Assembly: GCA_946965045.2 (NCBI GenBank) | Contig: OX337229.1 | Span: 3,410,001-3,474,000 of the forward strand | Direction of reading: 5' to 3' | DNA from: Epithemia pelagica | Taxonomy: Eukaryota; Bacillariophyta; Bacillariophyceae; Surirellales; Surirellaceae | DNA: 64,000 bases | Shown here: piece after piece, positions 37,765-47,499 of the stretch | Layout: the number at the start of each line of letters is the position of its first letter | How positions within the stretch are numbered: position 1 is the stretch's first letter | Notes under the pieces: generated by a model | What the model was told of the DNA's origin: nothing | Seen by the model: the letters and a program-made list of their open reading frames with translations, nothing else | Databases searched by the model: none | Translations under genes and position numbers: made by a program

Positions 37765-39984
37765 ATGAGAAAAGAACACGAAGATGATCTATATGCGTGG
37801 TCAACAGCATCACCAGGTTCCGAAGATGTTGGGAATACAAGCGCACGCTGCGCAAGTCACCTCTCACTGTTCTTTGCGGACTCTCCAAGTCTCGCCATTG
37901 CAACAGAAGCTAGCAGCCATCCATCGGGCATCGTTGCGCTAGAATGGCAACCGTGGACTTGGGCTGGTGGTGGACTAGGGAACATCGCCGAGTGCCCCAT
38001 TCAAACATGTATAGCGGGGGCCGGCATTCGAAGGGACTCTCTTACGTTCGCATCACTCTGTATTGTTCCACAATGTATGGCGCGTGATCTGGTGGCAGAT
38101 GATTTTCTCGATGTTCTTGAAAATGCTAGCCATCGAGCGGAGGATGTCACTCTTGCTTCCGAGTACTCGAACTCTGTAAGACGTATAACAGAACTCAACA
38201 AATTTCTTGGTACGGGGTGGATATGTGGCGATTTCGTTGTCCCCTGGACTCTCTGGCCACTAGGATATGTTTTCATCGGTTTTGTTTCCATCTTCGTTTT
38301 GTTTGTGCTCATGGGGTCTTTCTGTCGACGCAAACGAACGAATCGTGGACGAGGTCTTTCCCAAACTGTAAACTCAGATGACATGGACGATGATCCAGAA
38401 AAAGTGAAGCTCATTAACTACGCCAATGAAGAAAAAACTGGAAACATAACTGCTTCTCCCTCCGTCGATACAACAACATCCCTAATTCAAGAGTCGCTTT
38501 TGAGATCTTTTGACCTCTTTGCGAACAGCAATGAACTCTTTGCGGAGAAATCGACAAAAACAGCAGTTCTGGACGGTCTCCGAGTTGGAAGCATTTGCTG
38601 GATAATGGTAGGACACGTAATGGCTATCACAGGAAGTGTAGCAGGCTTTTCCAATCCCAAGGAAGTTTTTCCTCCATCGGGGTACTTGGCTAGTTTTGGT
38701 GGGCAACTTGTTCTTTCAAGCAGGTTTGCAGTCGAAACTTTCCTGATAATCTCAGGCTTTTTGACTTTTCATGTGCTGAACCGCAAGTTAAGTCGTCGGC
38801 AGAACTCACGGAGTGTTCTGTTTCGTTACATGACTTCGATACCGAAGCTCTTCGTGGCAAGGGCATTTCGTGTCTTGCCATTATATTTGGTGACGCTTCT
38901 TTTTTATACTCAGATCGCTCCTCACATGGGAGGGGGGCCGTTTTGGTACCAGTGGACGGCCTTGTTGAAACCATGTCATGATTACGGTTGGACAAATCTG
39001 CTGTTTGTAAACAATTTTGTTCCATTTGGTGGTCCAACAACAGAAACCTGCTTCTATCACTCATGGTACCTTGCCGTTGACATGCAGTTATTTCTCTTGT
39101 CATCCGTGCTAGTTTTTTGGCACCAGGAAAACCCTCGCCACGGGAAACAAGCAACTGCCGTATTGTGGTTTCTGTCCATGTTCGCAACCACCTTTCTGGC
39201 TTTTTCCAGACGGTGGAGTATAAACACATTTGACGGTGCCGCCGTTGCACGATACGATGCCGAGGCTTACGCGAAGCCACATGTCAGGGCACAATCCTAC
39301 CTCACAGGCGTTTTTGTGGCAATGATTTTACCCGACCTTGATATCCAGCGACGATTCGACTTTTCCTGGAAACATAAAGTCTTGGAGTTGCTGGCGGTGC
39401 TCTCCCTTGTGTTTGTGTCTTTCATCACCTTCTTTGGTGCTAATAGCAGAAGAGCTTGCCAGTATCAGGAATGGCCTCATCTCAACGACTGTGGGTCAGA
39501 TTGGTCAGAAACGGCAAACTGGATGTACGCATCATTCAGTCAAACGATCTGGTGTTTAAGCATTGGGACACTGATTCACCTTTTCATTGGTCGCGAAACT
39601 GAGGTGAGCGCGATCTCTTCACTTCTTTCATTAAAAGTCTGGGTGCCATTGTCTCGCCTCAGCTTCGCAGTGTATTTGGTGCACCCCATCCTTATTTTCA
39701 TGTGGGAACTTGGGAGCAGTGAGAAAGAAGTTTTCCGACCATCAACCTTTGCCATGAATGTATTGGCAGTCAGCGTTGCAAGTTACCTCGTGGCATTGGT
39801 TGTTGTGCTTTTCGTCGAGATGCCCGCTGCTAATCTCTTGAAGTTTGCTCCAAGTGTGAGATTCTCATGGCCGCCGGACCTTATCAGTTCCGTTTGGTTG
39901 AAAGAGGCACGGAGGACGTTCATGCCTTCTTCATACGGCTCAACCCAACGAGAAGATGATGAACAAACAGACGGTAGAAGGTAG
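37765..39984 (+). CDS. Acyltransferase-3 family, NRF-6-like membrane protein
   Basis: 739 aa. Residues ~1-170 form a Cys-containing N-terminal ectodomain-like part (CASHLSLFF, CIAGAGIRRDS, WICGDF). A first transmembrane segment (PLGYVFIGFVSIFVLFVLMG) follows, with a basic cytosolic loop after it. The acyltransferase-3 domain starts at AVLDGLRVGSICWIMVGHVM, with the conserved D-LR and catalytic-type His, and includes FFAVETFLIISGFL-like and FYHSWYLAVDMQLFLLSS motifs plus ~9 further hydrophobic segments. The architecture is that of animal 'nose resistant to fluoxetine' proteins and relatives, which transfer acyl groups or move lipids across membranes. Substrate unknown. No intron. Confidence 0.82.
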   Translation: MRKEHEDDLYAWSTASPGSEDVGNTSARCASHLSLFFADSPSLAIATEASSHPSGIVALEWQPWTWAGGGLGNIAECPIQTCIAGAGIRRDSLTFASLCIVPQCMARDLVADDFLDVLENASHRAEDVTLASEYSNSVRRITELNKFLGTGWICGDFVVPWTLWPLGYVFIGFVSIFVLFVLMGSFCRRKRTNRGRGLSQTVNSDDMDDDPEKVKLINYANEEKTGNITASPSVDTTTSLIQESLLRSFDLFANSNELFAEKSTKTAVLDGLRVGSICWIMVGHVMAITGSVAGFSNPKEVFPPSGYLASFGGQLVLSSRFAVETFLIISGFLTFHVLNRKLSRRQNSRSVLFRYMTSIPKLFVARAFRVLPLYLVTLLFYTQIAPHMGGGPFWYQWTALLKPCHDYGWTNLLFVNNFVPFGGPTTETCFYHSWYLAVDMQLFLLSSVLVFWHQENPRHGKQATAVLWFLSMFATTFLAFSRRWSINTFDGAAVARYDAEAYAKPHVRAQSYLTGVFVAMILPDLDIQRRFDFSWKHKVLELLAVLSLVFVSFITFFGANSRRACQYQEWPHLNDCGSDWSETANWMYASFSQTIWCLSIGTLIHLFIGRETEVSAISSLLSLKVWVPLSRLSFAVYLVHPILIFMWELGSSEKEVFRPSTFAMNVLAVSVASYLVALVVVLFVEMPAANLLKFAPSVRFSWPPDLISSVWLKEARRTFMPSSYGSTQREDDEQTDGRR

Positions 39985-40570
39985 CTTGAACGGTTCAATG
40001 AACCTCGTTTACCCGCTTGGTTCAAGGAAACAGGATGGACTCTCATATCTACTCAATCCCACGAGAGGGTGCGGAGGAAGGAGACAGCAGTCGATGAACC
40101 ACGTATGTCCATCCATGTTATGGACTCTTCCATAACTCCCGTATTCACGAATCGAAGTCGTTTGGAGTACCCAAGTACTCCTAGGTTGATGAAATTAGAA
40201 AAATAATTTCCAACGACCTATTCAGTACCTCTAATAAGCTATATTGCCTTCTTTCTTAAGATTCCCATAGCTATGTGTACCACTGGCTGTGGCCGTTGCG
40301 CGATCTCCCGAATTCGAAAATGACTTTCGTCGTATGGCCATTGCTCCCGCTCAAGTCTAGGAGAGTTTGTGTGGCTGCTTTCCTCTTTGGTTAAACGACC
40401 CGAACGTATTGGTCTTTTGAAGTTGTCAGGTTTGACACCTGCGATACTTTATTTTCCCTGTGTACCTTTTGACTGAAGCCAATATATCGTCTTTACCTGA
40501 ACCTCTCCGGCAGCGTCGTGCCCCTGCTCTTGTTGCGCAGTATCCAGTATCGTTTCCTGTATCCCCAGAT
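39985..40570. other. Intergenic, 586 bp
   Basis: Upstream of the SNARE gene. Contains GTACCCAAGTACTCCTAGG-like short repeats (about 40168-40187) of a type also seen near 17100 and 61160. No gene seen. Confidence 0.4.
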
Positions 40571-41347
40571 ATGGCGTCTTCTTTCGAGCAACTGAAGCGC
40601 GAGGCTGTTCAACTTGAGCGCCAGCTTGAGGAAAAGGTGACGAGATATCAACAGGTAGGTGATTGAAGGAATAATGTTGCTTTCTCATCTTCAGTATTTG
40701 CGTCTGATCCTCTGTTGCTGTTTCTTTTCAACGAGAAGTTGGCCCAGCGCCTGAATCAATCTGCTGTTAGTCATGATCTCTCAAAGACGGAGCAAGGTTC
40801 ATCGCCTGGAGTGTCATGGGACGAAGAGACCACTGTACAGCAGGATGTACAACGACTGCTCAATCATCTTCAGGACTTGATTTCGGGGCGGCTGAACCAG
40901 GCTGCCCGTAATCCTAGTCAACAAGCGGTTGTTGGACGGTACCGCGATATTATGATGGATCTACGTGCTGATTTCGAAAAAAGTCAACAAACTGTCCGCC
41001 GTGCAGCAGAACGTCGGGAACTGCTACAGGGATCTTCAGCAACATCCGTTGGTTCGGGCAATGATCCTGCCACCGAGCATTTGTTACGTGAACGAAATCA
41101 TATACAAAATTCGATGAATGCTGTCAACAGCGTAGTAGGACAGGCAGAGGCGGTTCAGCATGACTTACGTTATCAGGGACGGAGCTTACGCAACACGCAA
41201 GGCTTGATTGGACAAATTACAGGCAACATTCCAGGTTTGAACACACTTGTCGAACAAATCCGCAGAAAAAGATCTCGTGACGATATGATTGTGGCGGGGG
41301 TCATAGCAACATGCTTCGTTTTCACGCTCTGGTACATGTTCGGTTAG
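40571..41347 (+). CDS. GOS1: Golgi Qb-SNARE GOS1/GOSR1
   Basis: Exon 1 is 40571-40654 (MASSFEQLKREAVQLERQL). The intron ends at a NAGNAG acceptor (GAGAAG, 40733-40738), and exon 2 runs 40739-41347 (or from 40736, adding one Lys). About 230 aa, the usual size. The SNARE helix includes RERNHIQNSMNAVNSVVGQA and RYQGRSLRNTQGLI. The C-terminal anchor is DDMIVAGVIATCFVFTLWYM. It acts as Qb-SNARE in intra-Golgi and endosome-to-Golgi traffic. The start at 40571 matches the normal helix (SFEQLKREA) beginning of the family. Confidence 0.9.
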
Positions 41348-41633
41348 GAACTGTAAGCTGGCTTTTTGTTCCTTATCTGATGCATGACAGTCGCTTCCCC
41401 TTCGTACAGGACTTCCATCTTTCAACCGGCTCTTTTGAATTGTGTGGCGAGAAACGATTCAAAAGGAAGACCATCAAAGCTATGGATTACCTCTGTTGAT
41501 GATAACCAAGCTACTGTTACGTGTCGCTGAATCTTTCTATATCATTTTCGAGGATGTCGTTCGTCTCTTAGTTCAAAACACTCATGGCTGTAATTGATCT
41601 TTGGCAATTTCGCTCTTTTAGTATGTACAGAGC

Positions 41634-42308
41634 CTATCTATCACACAGAGCGGTATCAGCAAGACCAAGAACTCGTGCATATTGTACAGATTGACTGGAT
41701 GCCTCCCGATATACTTGGGCGAGACGCTCTGGTTCCGATTCGCCTTTGATGAGTTGGCTCGCCTGCTCCAGCATTACCTCAGTTCGGACATTCACAATGG
41801 AAACACAACGTGAATACATATGGTGAAACCATGACCATCTTTCCAGCCCCCTCTGCCGTTCAAACGCCTCTGATTTGCACAGAATTGATGCCTTCCGCAA
41901 GATTCCCACTGAGTTTTCCATTTCACTTGTTGATGATGAATCCTGAACATATGCTTGAAATAGCTCTGACTCGAGATCAATACTGGCACAAAACTGCTTT
42001 GCTGAGCGTTTCATATCGCGCAGAGACCTTCGTGAATACCACAGTGTCTGGCATTCATCATGATATAGTGCTTTTTCGTCGTTATGAGTCAAATTGCTGG
42101 AACCAAATCGTACTCTTCGTTTCTTCGACAGAGGGAAATTCTCAGCAGGCATTGAATGCTTCATGCAGCCGCTTCTTCGTTTTCGATGAACGTCCACCTT
42201 TGTGGTAGCAATTTCGCTGCATTCGACTTCGGCAACAACAGGAAGCAAAACCGCACGCGAAGTGAAATTCCTTCTGTAATCCACACAGACGTCAATTTCT
42301 TTCAACAT
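41634..42308 (-). CDS. Unknown protein with RRVRFG and LWYS motifs
   Basis: 224 aa. The N-terminal part contains KKRRVRFGSSNLTHND, then ECQTLWYSRRSLRDMKRSAK, then a helical domain with FERQRGLERWSWFHH. I recognise the RRVRF-x-N...LWYS-x-x-x-L pattern as a recurring layout in uncharacterised diatom proteins, but no function is known to me. It may be nuclear (basic clusters). Confidence 0.55.
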   Translation of the reverse strand: MLKEIDVCVDYRRNFTSRAVLLPVVAEVECSEIATTKVDVHRKRRSGCMKHSMPAENFPLSKKRRVRFGSSNLTHNDEKALYHDECQTLWYSRRSLRDMKRSAKQFCASIDLESELFQAYVQDSSSTSEMENSVGILRKASILCKSEAFERQRGLERWSWFHHMYSRCVSIVNVRTEVMLEQASQLIKGESEPERLAQVYREASSQSVQYARVLGLADTALCDR

Positions 42309-42530
42309 TTTCCAAAGGTTATCTAGCGATTCAAGCGCCTTATCGTTGTCTCAGGTTGTTACGTTAAAAAATGATCGGACTAGGTAGTATCCTTGACCAT
42401 GCGCTCTTGATGAGAAGATTGACTACCGTAGAACTCGTAATCAAGCAACGGAATTCTCTAGCACAAACATGAAACGGGAAAAAACGCGGTGTTGTGTCTG
42501 TATACGAGTACGAGTACGGCATACGGCATA

Positions 42531-44392
42531 CGAGCTCCATCAATCGATATGTTGGCGCTCAGTTGCCCGTGCTTTTCAGTTGCCCGTGCTTTTCAGGCCC
42601 CCACTGTTTCCTCTATAGTGATTCTAGCTTCGTAGGAAGAGCACTACGGTCATTTTGCACTGCATAACACCACCATGGACAACAAGAACCGCTGTGCACC
42701 TCCAACGAAAGGTGCTAGCACTCCGCCGACCATCCAGGAAGCTTGATCTTCATGTGTATTGTGAGGGAATGGACGGGAAGGGATGAGTTGGCTAGTTTCA
42801 TCGACCTACGGCAAGGCTCTGAAGTCTTCCAAATTTTGGGCTGGAAGGAAGCAAGGAGATGACAACGATTGGAGTCAAATGATGATGGGATGAACGAAGA
42901 TTGCGGGGTGGGAGGACATTGGAAGCTTTGATATAGCTCAATGAGGCATGGCAGAGTCGCGAAAACCGCTCACAGCAATCAGACGGATCGTTTCGACAAA
43001 AACAACAACAACAACAAACTCTGGCTTCGAAGGAACGACAACAACAAGCAACCCCTTACACAAGCTCTCTAAAAGCAACAACAAGAACAAGCAATATGGA
43101 TGCAACAACAAGTCATTCCAGGAGTGGATGCCACGAAGCTGCGGTGGCGGCTATCCGATCAAGTGGTCGTCCTTCTCCTTCTCCCTTGTGTTCGGAAAAC
43201 TTTGTGGCACAACAACGACACCAAACAACAACGCAACAATCAAATGCGCTATGTTTCTTTTGGTTCCACAGTTCTACAGCCCAAACGAGGCAGAGCGGAA
43301 ACAACAAGTAGCGACAGCAACAACGAGCGGTGTCAACGACAAAGACAACGAATGGCGACCATCACAACAACACCATACTCAACAATTCACTCCTCGTTCC
43401 GGCTGTGCCCTACAGCAAGCGGCGACAACGACATGCGACAAGACAGCAAGCGGCAACAACGACAAGCGACGACAATGACATGCGACAACGCGACAATCAA
43501 CTACTCGCTGCCGCCGCACGAAACTCTCGACAACCCCAATGCAACAATCAACTACTCGCTGTCACCGAACGAAATACTCGGCGACACCACCGACAACACG
43601 CGCCGACGACAACAACGATAACAACACGCGACAATCAACTCCATCTTTCTCACGGCCTCAGCGAATCGAAAACTCGCATTGATTAGGGCAACAATCAAAT
43701 AGAAGAGACATGACCAACACAACAATCAACTACTACAATCAAATCCTTGGTTCGACAACAGCAACAGTCGCAGCCATCAAGCAAACAAAACATTCCACGA
43801 CAACCACAATCGACAACTAGATACAACAAGACAATGAAGACAACATGCAACAATCAAACTATAGTTCATCGTCTGTTTCTACTTCTCCGTCTGACTCGAA
43901 GTCTCCGTCCTCTCTCGCTCTCAGGATGGCATGGGCACCTCTGTTTCTTTCATTTCTACGGTTCTGCAAGAAACGTCAACGCCTTGTTTTTGCCGAACGA
44001 GACAACCCTGTGCCGCGACAACGACACCAAACGCAACAACGAACTCCTCGTTTCGGCCGAGTGAACCAATCCCCTATAACAACGAGGACAACAAGCAGCA
44101 GTGATGGTGGCAACCTAATATAGGCTTATCATTAGGAAGCCGTTTGTACAGTTTGATCTACTCGTAGTCCTAGTACTTTTACTTCTCGTACAGAAAGGGG
44201 AAGCGCCTCCACGTCATGGTGAAAGGTTCATCGGTAGGAGTGCGAGGTAACCTCACGAGAACATCTTGTCGATGTGGGGCAATTCGTTTTACTTTAGGAA
44301 AATGTATAGTGAAGTGAATCTCGTAGGGCCGGAAGTTTCACCGAGGTGAAGCACGGGCAACTGAGCGCCAACATATCGATTGATGGAGCTCG
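42531..44392. mobile_element. TA-flanked non-autonomous element X1, 1862 bp
   Basis: Termini CGAGCTCCATCAATCGATAT at 42531 and its inverse ending at 44392, with the inverted match continuing to ~44 bp (through GTTGGCGCTCAGTTGCCCGT). TA lies outside both ends. The left ~330 bp and right ~110 bp are shared with element X2. The interior is CAA/CGACAA low-complexity DNA with loose internal repeats such as CAATCAACTACTCGCTG (43495 and 43545). ORFs inside are Thr/Asn/Gln-rich readings of that repeat and no transposase is present. Confidence 0.85.
42900..44110 (+). repeat. CAA/CGACAA-rich low-complexity core of X1
   Basis: Continuous purine-poor C/A-rich DNA with many CAACAACAA, CGACAACGACA and ACAATCAACTA units, not in a strict period. 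The same type of DNA makes up the core of X2 (45000-45350). Confidence 0.75.
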
Positions 44393-44727
44393 TACCCAGA
44401 CAGTTTCGGTACTCGGACTCATGAGGAAGAAGGATGAAGGTGCATGATACAATAAAACGGAAAAGGGGTACTCGTACTCCTATACTCGTACTCTTATTTC
44501 TCTGTAAGTGAAATAATCTAGTTATAAGTACTGTACGAGTATCAGCCAGCAGCCAGGCAGTCCCCAATCCCCCATCCCCAATCCCAATCCCCCATCCCAG
44601 TCCCATGGAACCATAATTCAAGCCCTTCAATTAATTGCCCCCCTTTCAATCTTCAAGGAACGTGGACGAGTGGACGGTGGGCATAAAACAAATAAGAATA
44701 GTCACCACCCTTACGAGTACTAATCTA
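44393..44727. other. Spacer between elements X1 and X2
   Basis: 335 bp of host-like DNA. Contains a GTACTCGTACTCC microsatellite near 44466-44492 and a C-rich tract at 44562-44604. No gene seen. Confidence 0.5.
44562..44604 (-). repeat. G-rich tract able to form a G-quadruplex (minus strand)
   Basis: The + strand has repeated CCCCAATCCCCCATCCCCAA-type units with at least seven C3+ runs separated by 2-4 nt, so the minus strand satisfies the G3+N1-7 G4 rule several times over. Confidence 0.7.
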
Positions 44728-45668
44728 CGAGCTCCATCAATCGATATGGGTAACCGTAGTGGCCCGTGCTTTTCATACCCCCACTGTTTTTTCTACAGTG
44801 ATTCTTACTTCGTAGGGACACCACCACGGTCATTTTGCACTGCGTAACACCACCATGACACACTCAAGCCGGTGTGCACCTCCAACGAAAGGTGCCAGCT
44901 CTCTTGCGACCATCAAGGATGCCTAAGAATCAAGTGTACCGTGAGGGAATGGGCGGGCAGGGATGAGTTGGCTTTTTTTATGGACCGACGGCAAGGTTTT
45001 GAAGTCTTCTGATCGAACGAACGAACGAATGAACAAACAACAACAAAAACAACACTCGGCAACAACAACAACAACAACAACCCCCACGCAACAATCAACT
45101 ATTCGCTGTCACCGAACCCTCTGCCCGAGACTGTGCCCTTCAACAACAGCAAGCGGTGACAACGACAAGCGACGACAACGGCATGCGACAAGACAGCAAG
45201 CGGCAACAACGACAAGCGGCGACAACGACAAGCGACGACAGCGACATCCGACGACAATGACATACTCAACAATCAACTGCTCGTTTCGGCCAAACGGCAA
45301 AACATTCGGCGACCACGGCACGGCAACAGCACCATACTCAACACCGAAACGATTGCCTATTGTACGACCTACGACACAGAGAAGCATGTACTAAGCTAGA
45401 TAGATGTTCTGTACTAGTAGCTGTTTATATGCATACTCGTAGAGGAGGCGGGTTGATTATTGTGCTAGCGCCGCCTCACCATGGTGATGGTGTGGGTGCA
45501 GTTGGTGAGAAGAATCTCGCAACAAAATGTGCAAGAGAATGAGGGCAATTCATTTTACTTTAGGAAAATGTATGGTGTAGTGAATCTCGTAGGGCCGGAA
45601 GTTCAACCGAGTATCGGAAACGTGAAGCACGGGCCACTACGGTTACCCATATCGATTGATGGAGCTCG
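44728..45668. mobile_element. TA-flanked non-autonomous element X2, 941 bp
   Basis: Same family as X1. Termini CGAGCTCCATCAATCGATAT and the exact inverse at 45649-45668, the match extending ~45 bp through GGGTAACCGTAGTGGCCCGT, with TA on both sides. Both subterminal regions match X1 closely: left GTGCTTTTCA, GTCATTTTGCACTGC and ACACCACCATG blocks; right TTTACTTTAGGAAAATGTAT and GTAGGGCCGGAAGTT. The core is shorter but again CAA/CGACAA-rich. No coding capacity. Confidence 0.85.
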
Positions 45669-45670
45669 TA

Positions 45671-47499
45671 CTAAGTAGCAACTAGTATTTAATTCCCAAG
45701 ACATTTTCTATTTTCTAGCTCCCTTGAAATTGAAAGTTGATTGATGAATGACTTTCTTTTTTCTTCATACAAAAATAATATTGATCATTGACCATGGACT
45801 TTACGGCACGGTGAGACCACGGATTGGTCTTTGGTCTACGAGTAGGTATTGAGAGAATCAGTCCGAGTTTCATCGGAACTTTGATTTTTGTGATGATTGG
45901 TACCATTGATCATGAGGTTGAGATTCAATCGGATATGGTTTATAGTTCACGGTGCATGATGCATGATACGGAGAAGCAGTTTGTGGCGTACATGGAGAAG
46001 TAGTATGCGAATAAAGAACACAAGTGAATGAGAACATCCGAAAGATGAACGGTAAGTGGGAGGAAAACCGTTGGGAAATGACGTGATTCGTGATTTTGCC
46101 CATGATCAAGAATTTTTTGAGTTGACAAGCCTCGTCAAGTTGGCACCAAATTATCAGCATTACTGAACAGGCATCAACGTTGATCTGAAATCTGAAATCG
46201 CATCAACGGAATCGCTGTTGTATCATTCCAACAGAGCATTGAAAATAGAAACCACTGATCACTAATCCGTAATCGAAGAAATGAATCGATGTATTCCAGC
46301 GAGGGATGTGTATCCGTTATCCGTTATCCGTTCACAAGCCATTCGATACCAGACATTCATCTCAGAACAAACATCATATCAAAAATTGGATCGCGAACTG
46401 GGTTCGAGAGACAAAAGTTATTACCCCACGACAGTACGAACCACTTGAAGCGAGGGAAGAAATAATAGGGAGTATCGATGCTGTTCCTCGGAGTAATAAT
46501 CTCTTACGGGATGTGGGATGTAACATTGCAAGGGAAAATAACGACAAACTCCATACTCCATTTGCCTGCTTTTTCTCCGAACACAGGAGTGTGCCTTATG
46601 ATGAGGCGTCTCGAAAATGAAATCCAAGATTTTAATGCCTTTAAGTTTGAGACAACCACCACAAAAGGGCAAATCTACGAACAGCTGCATTGAAAGAGAT
46701 TTCCTCTTCTGGACATTACATACGAGTGTGAGATCAGGTGGAGATTGGAGAGAACGATAGCAAAGAGTGTTTCATCCTCATCTGAGATGTTTTTGGGCTC
46801 ATTTTTTCAAAAAATGCGAAGGAATCTCCACAAACTAGAAAGTAGGGCGCAGGCGCAACCAGGGGTGGTCCACGCATGCGCTACAATAGCTATATAAATG
46901 TGCACGTGTGGAAGTAACGCAATCCCAGGCCCAGCCCCTTGTCCGCGACGCTGAATGCCACACACACCATCATCCCACCTGCCACACAAAAACTAGCAAA
47001 TTCATCGGATAGGAAATTTCGGACGAGAAGTCCGTGGTGGTAATCCGGCACAATATATGTACTTGAAAATTGGCGGGAAGGATCCGTTTTGTGCCATGGG
47101 ACTTCGATTCGCCTTGAAACCTTTAGGAGACCGCGTGCGTGTGCACGTGCATATGTCAGGCACGCGCTATTTTACAAGTAGGCCGTCCTATCGTCAGATA
47201 AGGTATGACATGGGATAGACAAATCCGGCGATACTTTGCTCCTGCCGACGTTCTCTTTTAGCGGCAGCGCATTCTCAGGAAAATTCTTTGTAAGCGCATT
47301 CTCAACAACAACAACAAACAAACCACACACAAGGCAAAGGAATGCCGAAAGAGAAGATCAACGGAAGGATGAACTGATGATTCATGCAAGCTTCATGGTC
47401 AAATAACGCAATCGCTAATAAGTTACTGAGTGGAAGGATAACTTGTTGGCTTGAATCAACGACCGAGACAGAAGTGAAGATAGCGCGGAGTGGACGACG
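45671..47499. other. Gene-poor region, 1.8 kb
   Basis: No convincing gene. Small open frames here have no coding character. A short triplicated ATCCGTT unit lies at about 46311-46331. The part from ~47000 is the probable promoter and 5' region of the next gene. Confidence 0.45.
47070..47079 (+). promoter_or_regulatory. Possible E2F/DP-type site
   Basis: TTGGCGGGAA matches the E2F consensus core. It lies ~430 bp upstream of the ATG at 47500. A chance match is quite possible for a 10-bp motif. Confidence 0.2.

Noticed and set aside
42948-43478. 176-aa Thr/Asn-rich ORF in element X1
   Set aside because: It is a translation of CAA-type repeats inside a non-autonomous element, and other frames are equally open.
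46306-46693. Overlapping small ORFs in the 1.8-kb gene-poor region
   Set aside because: No domain, no codon or composition signal, and both strands are equally open.
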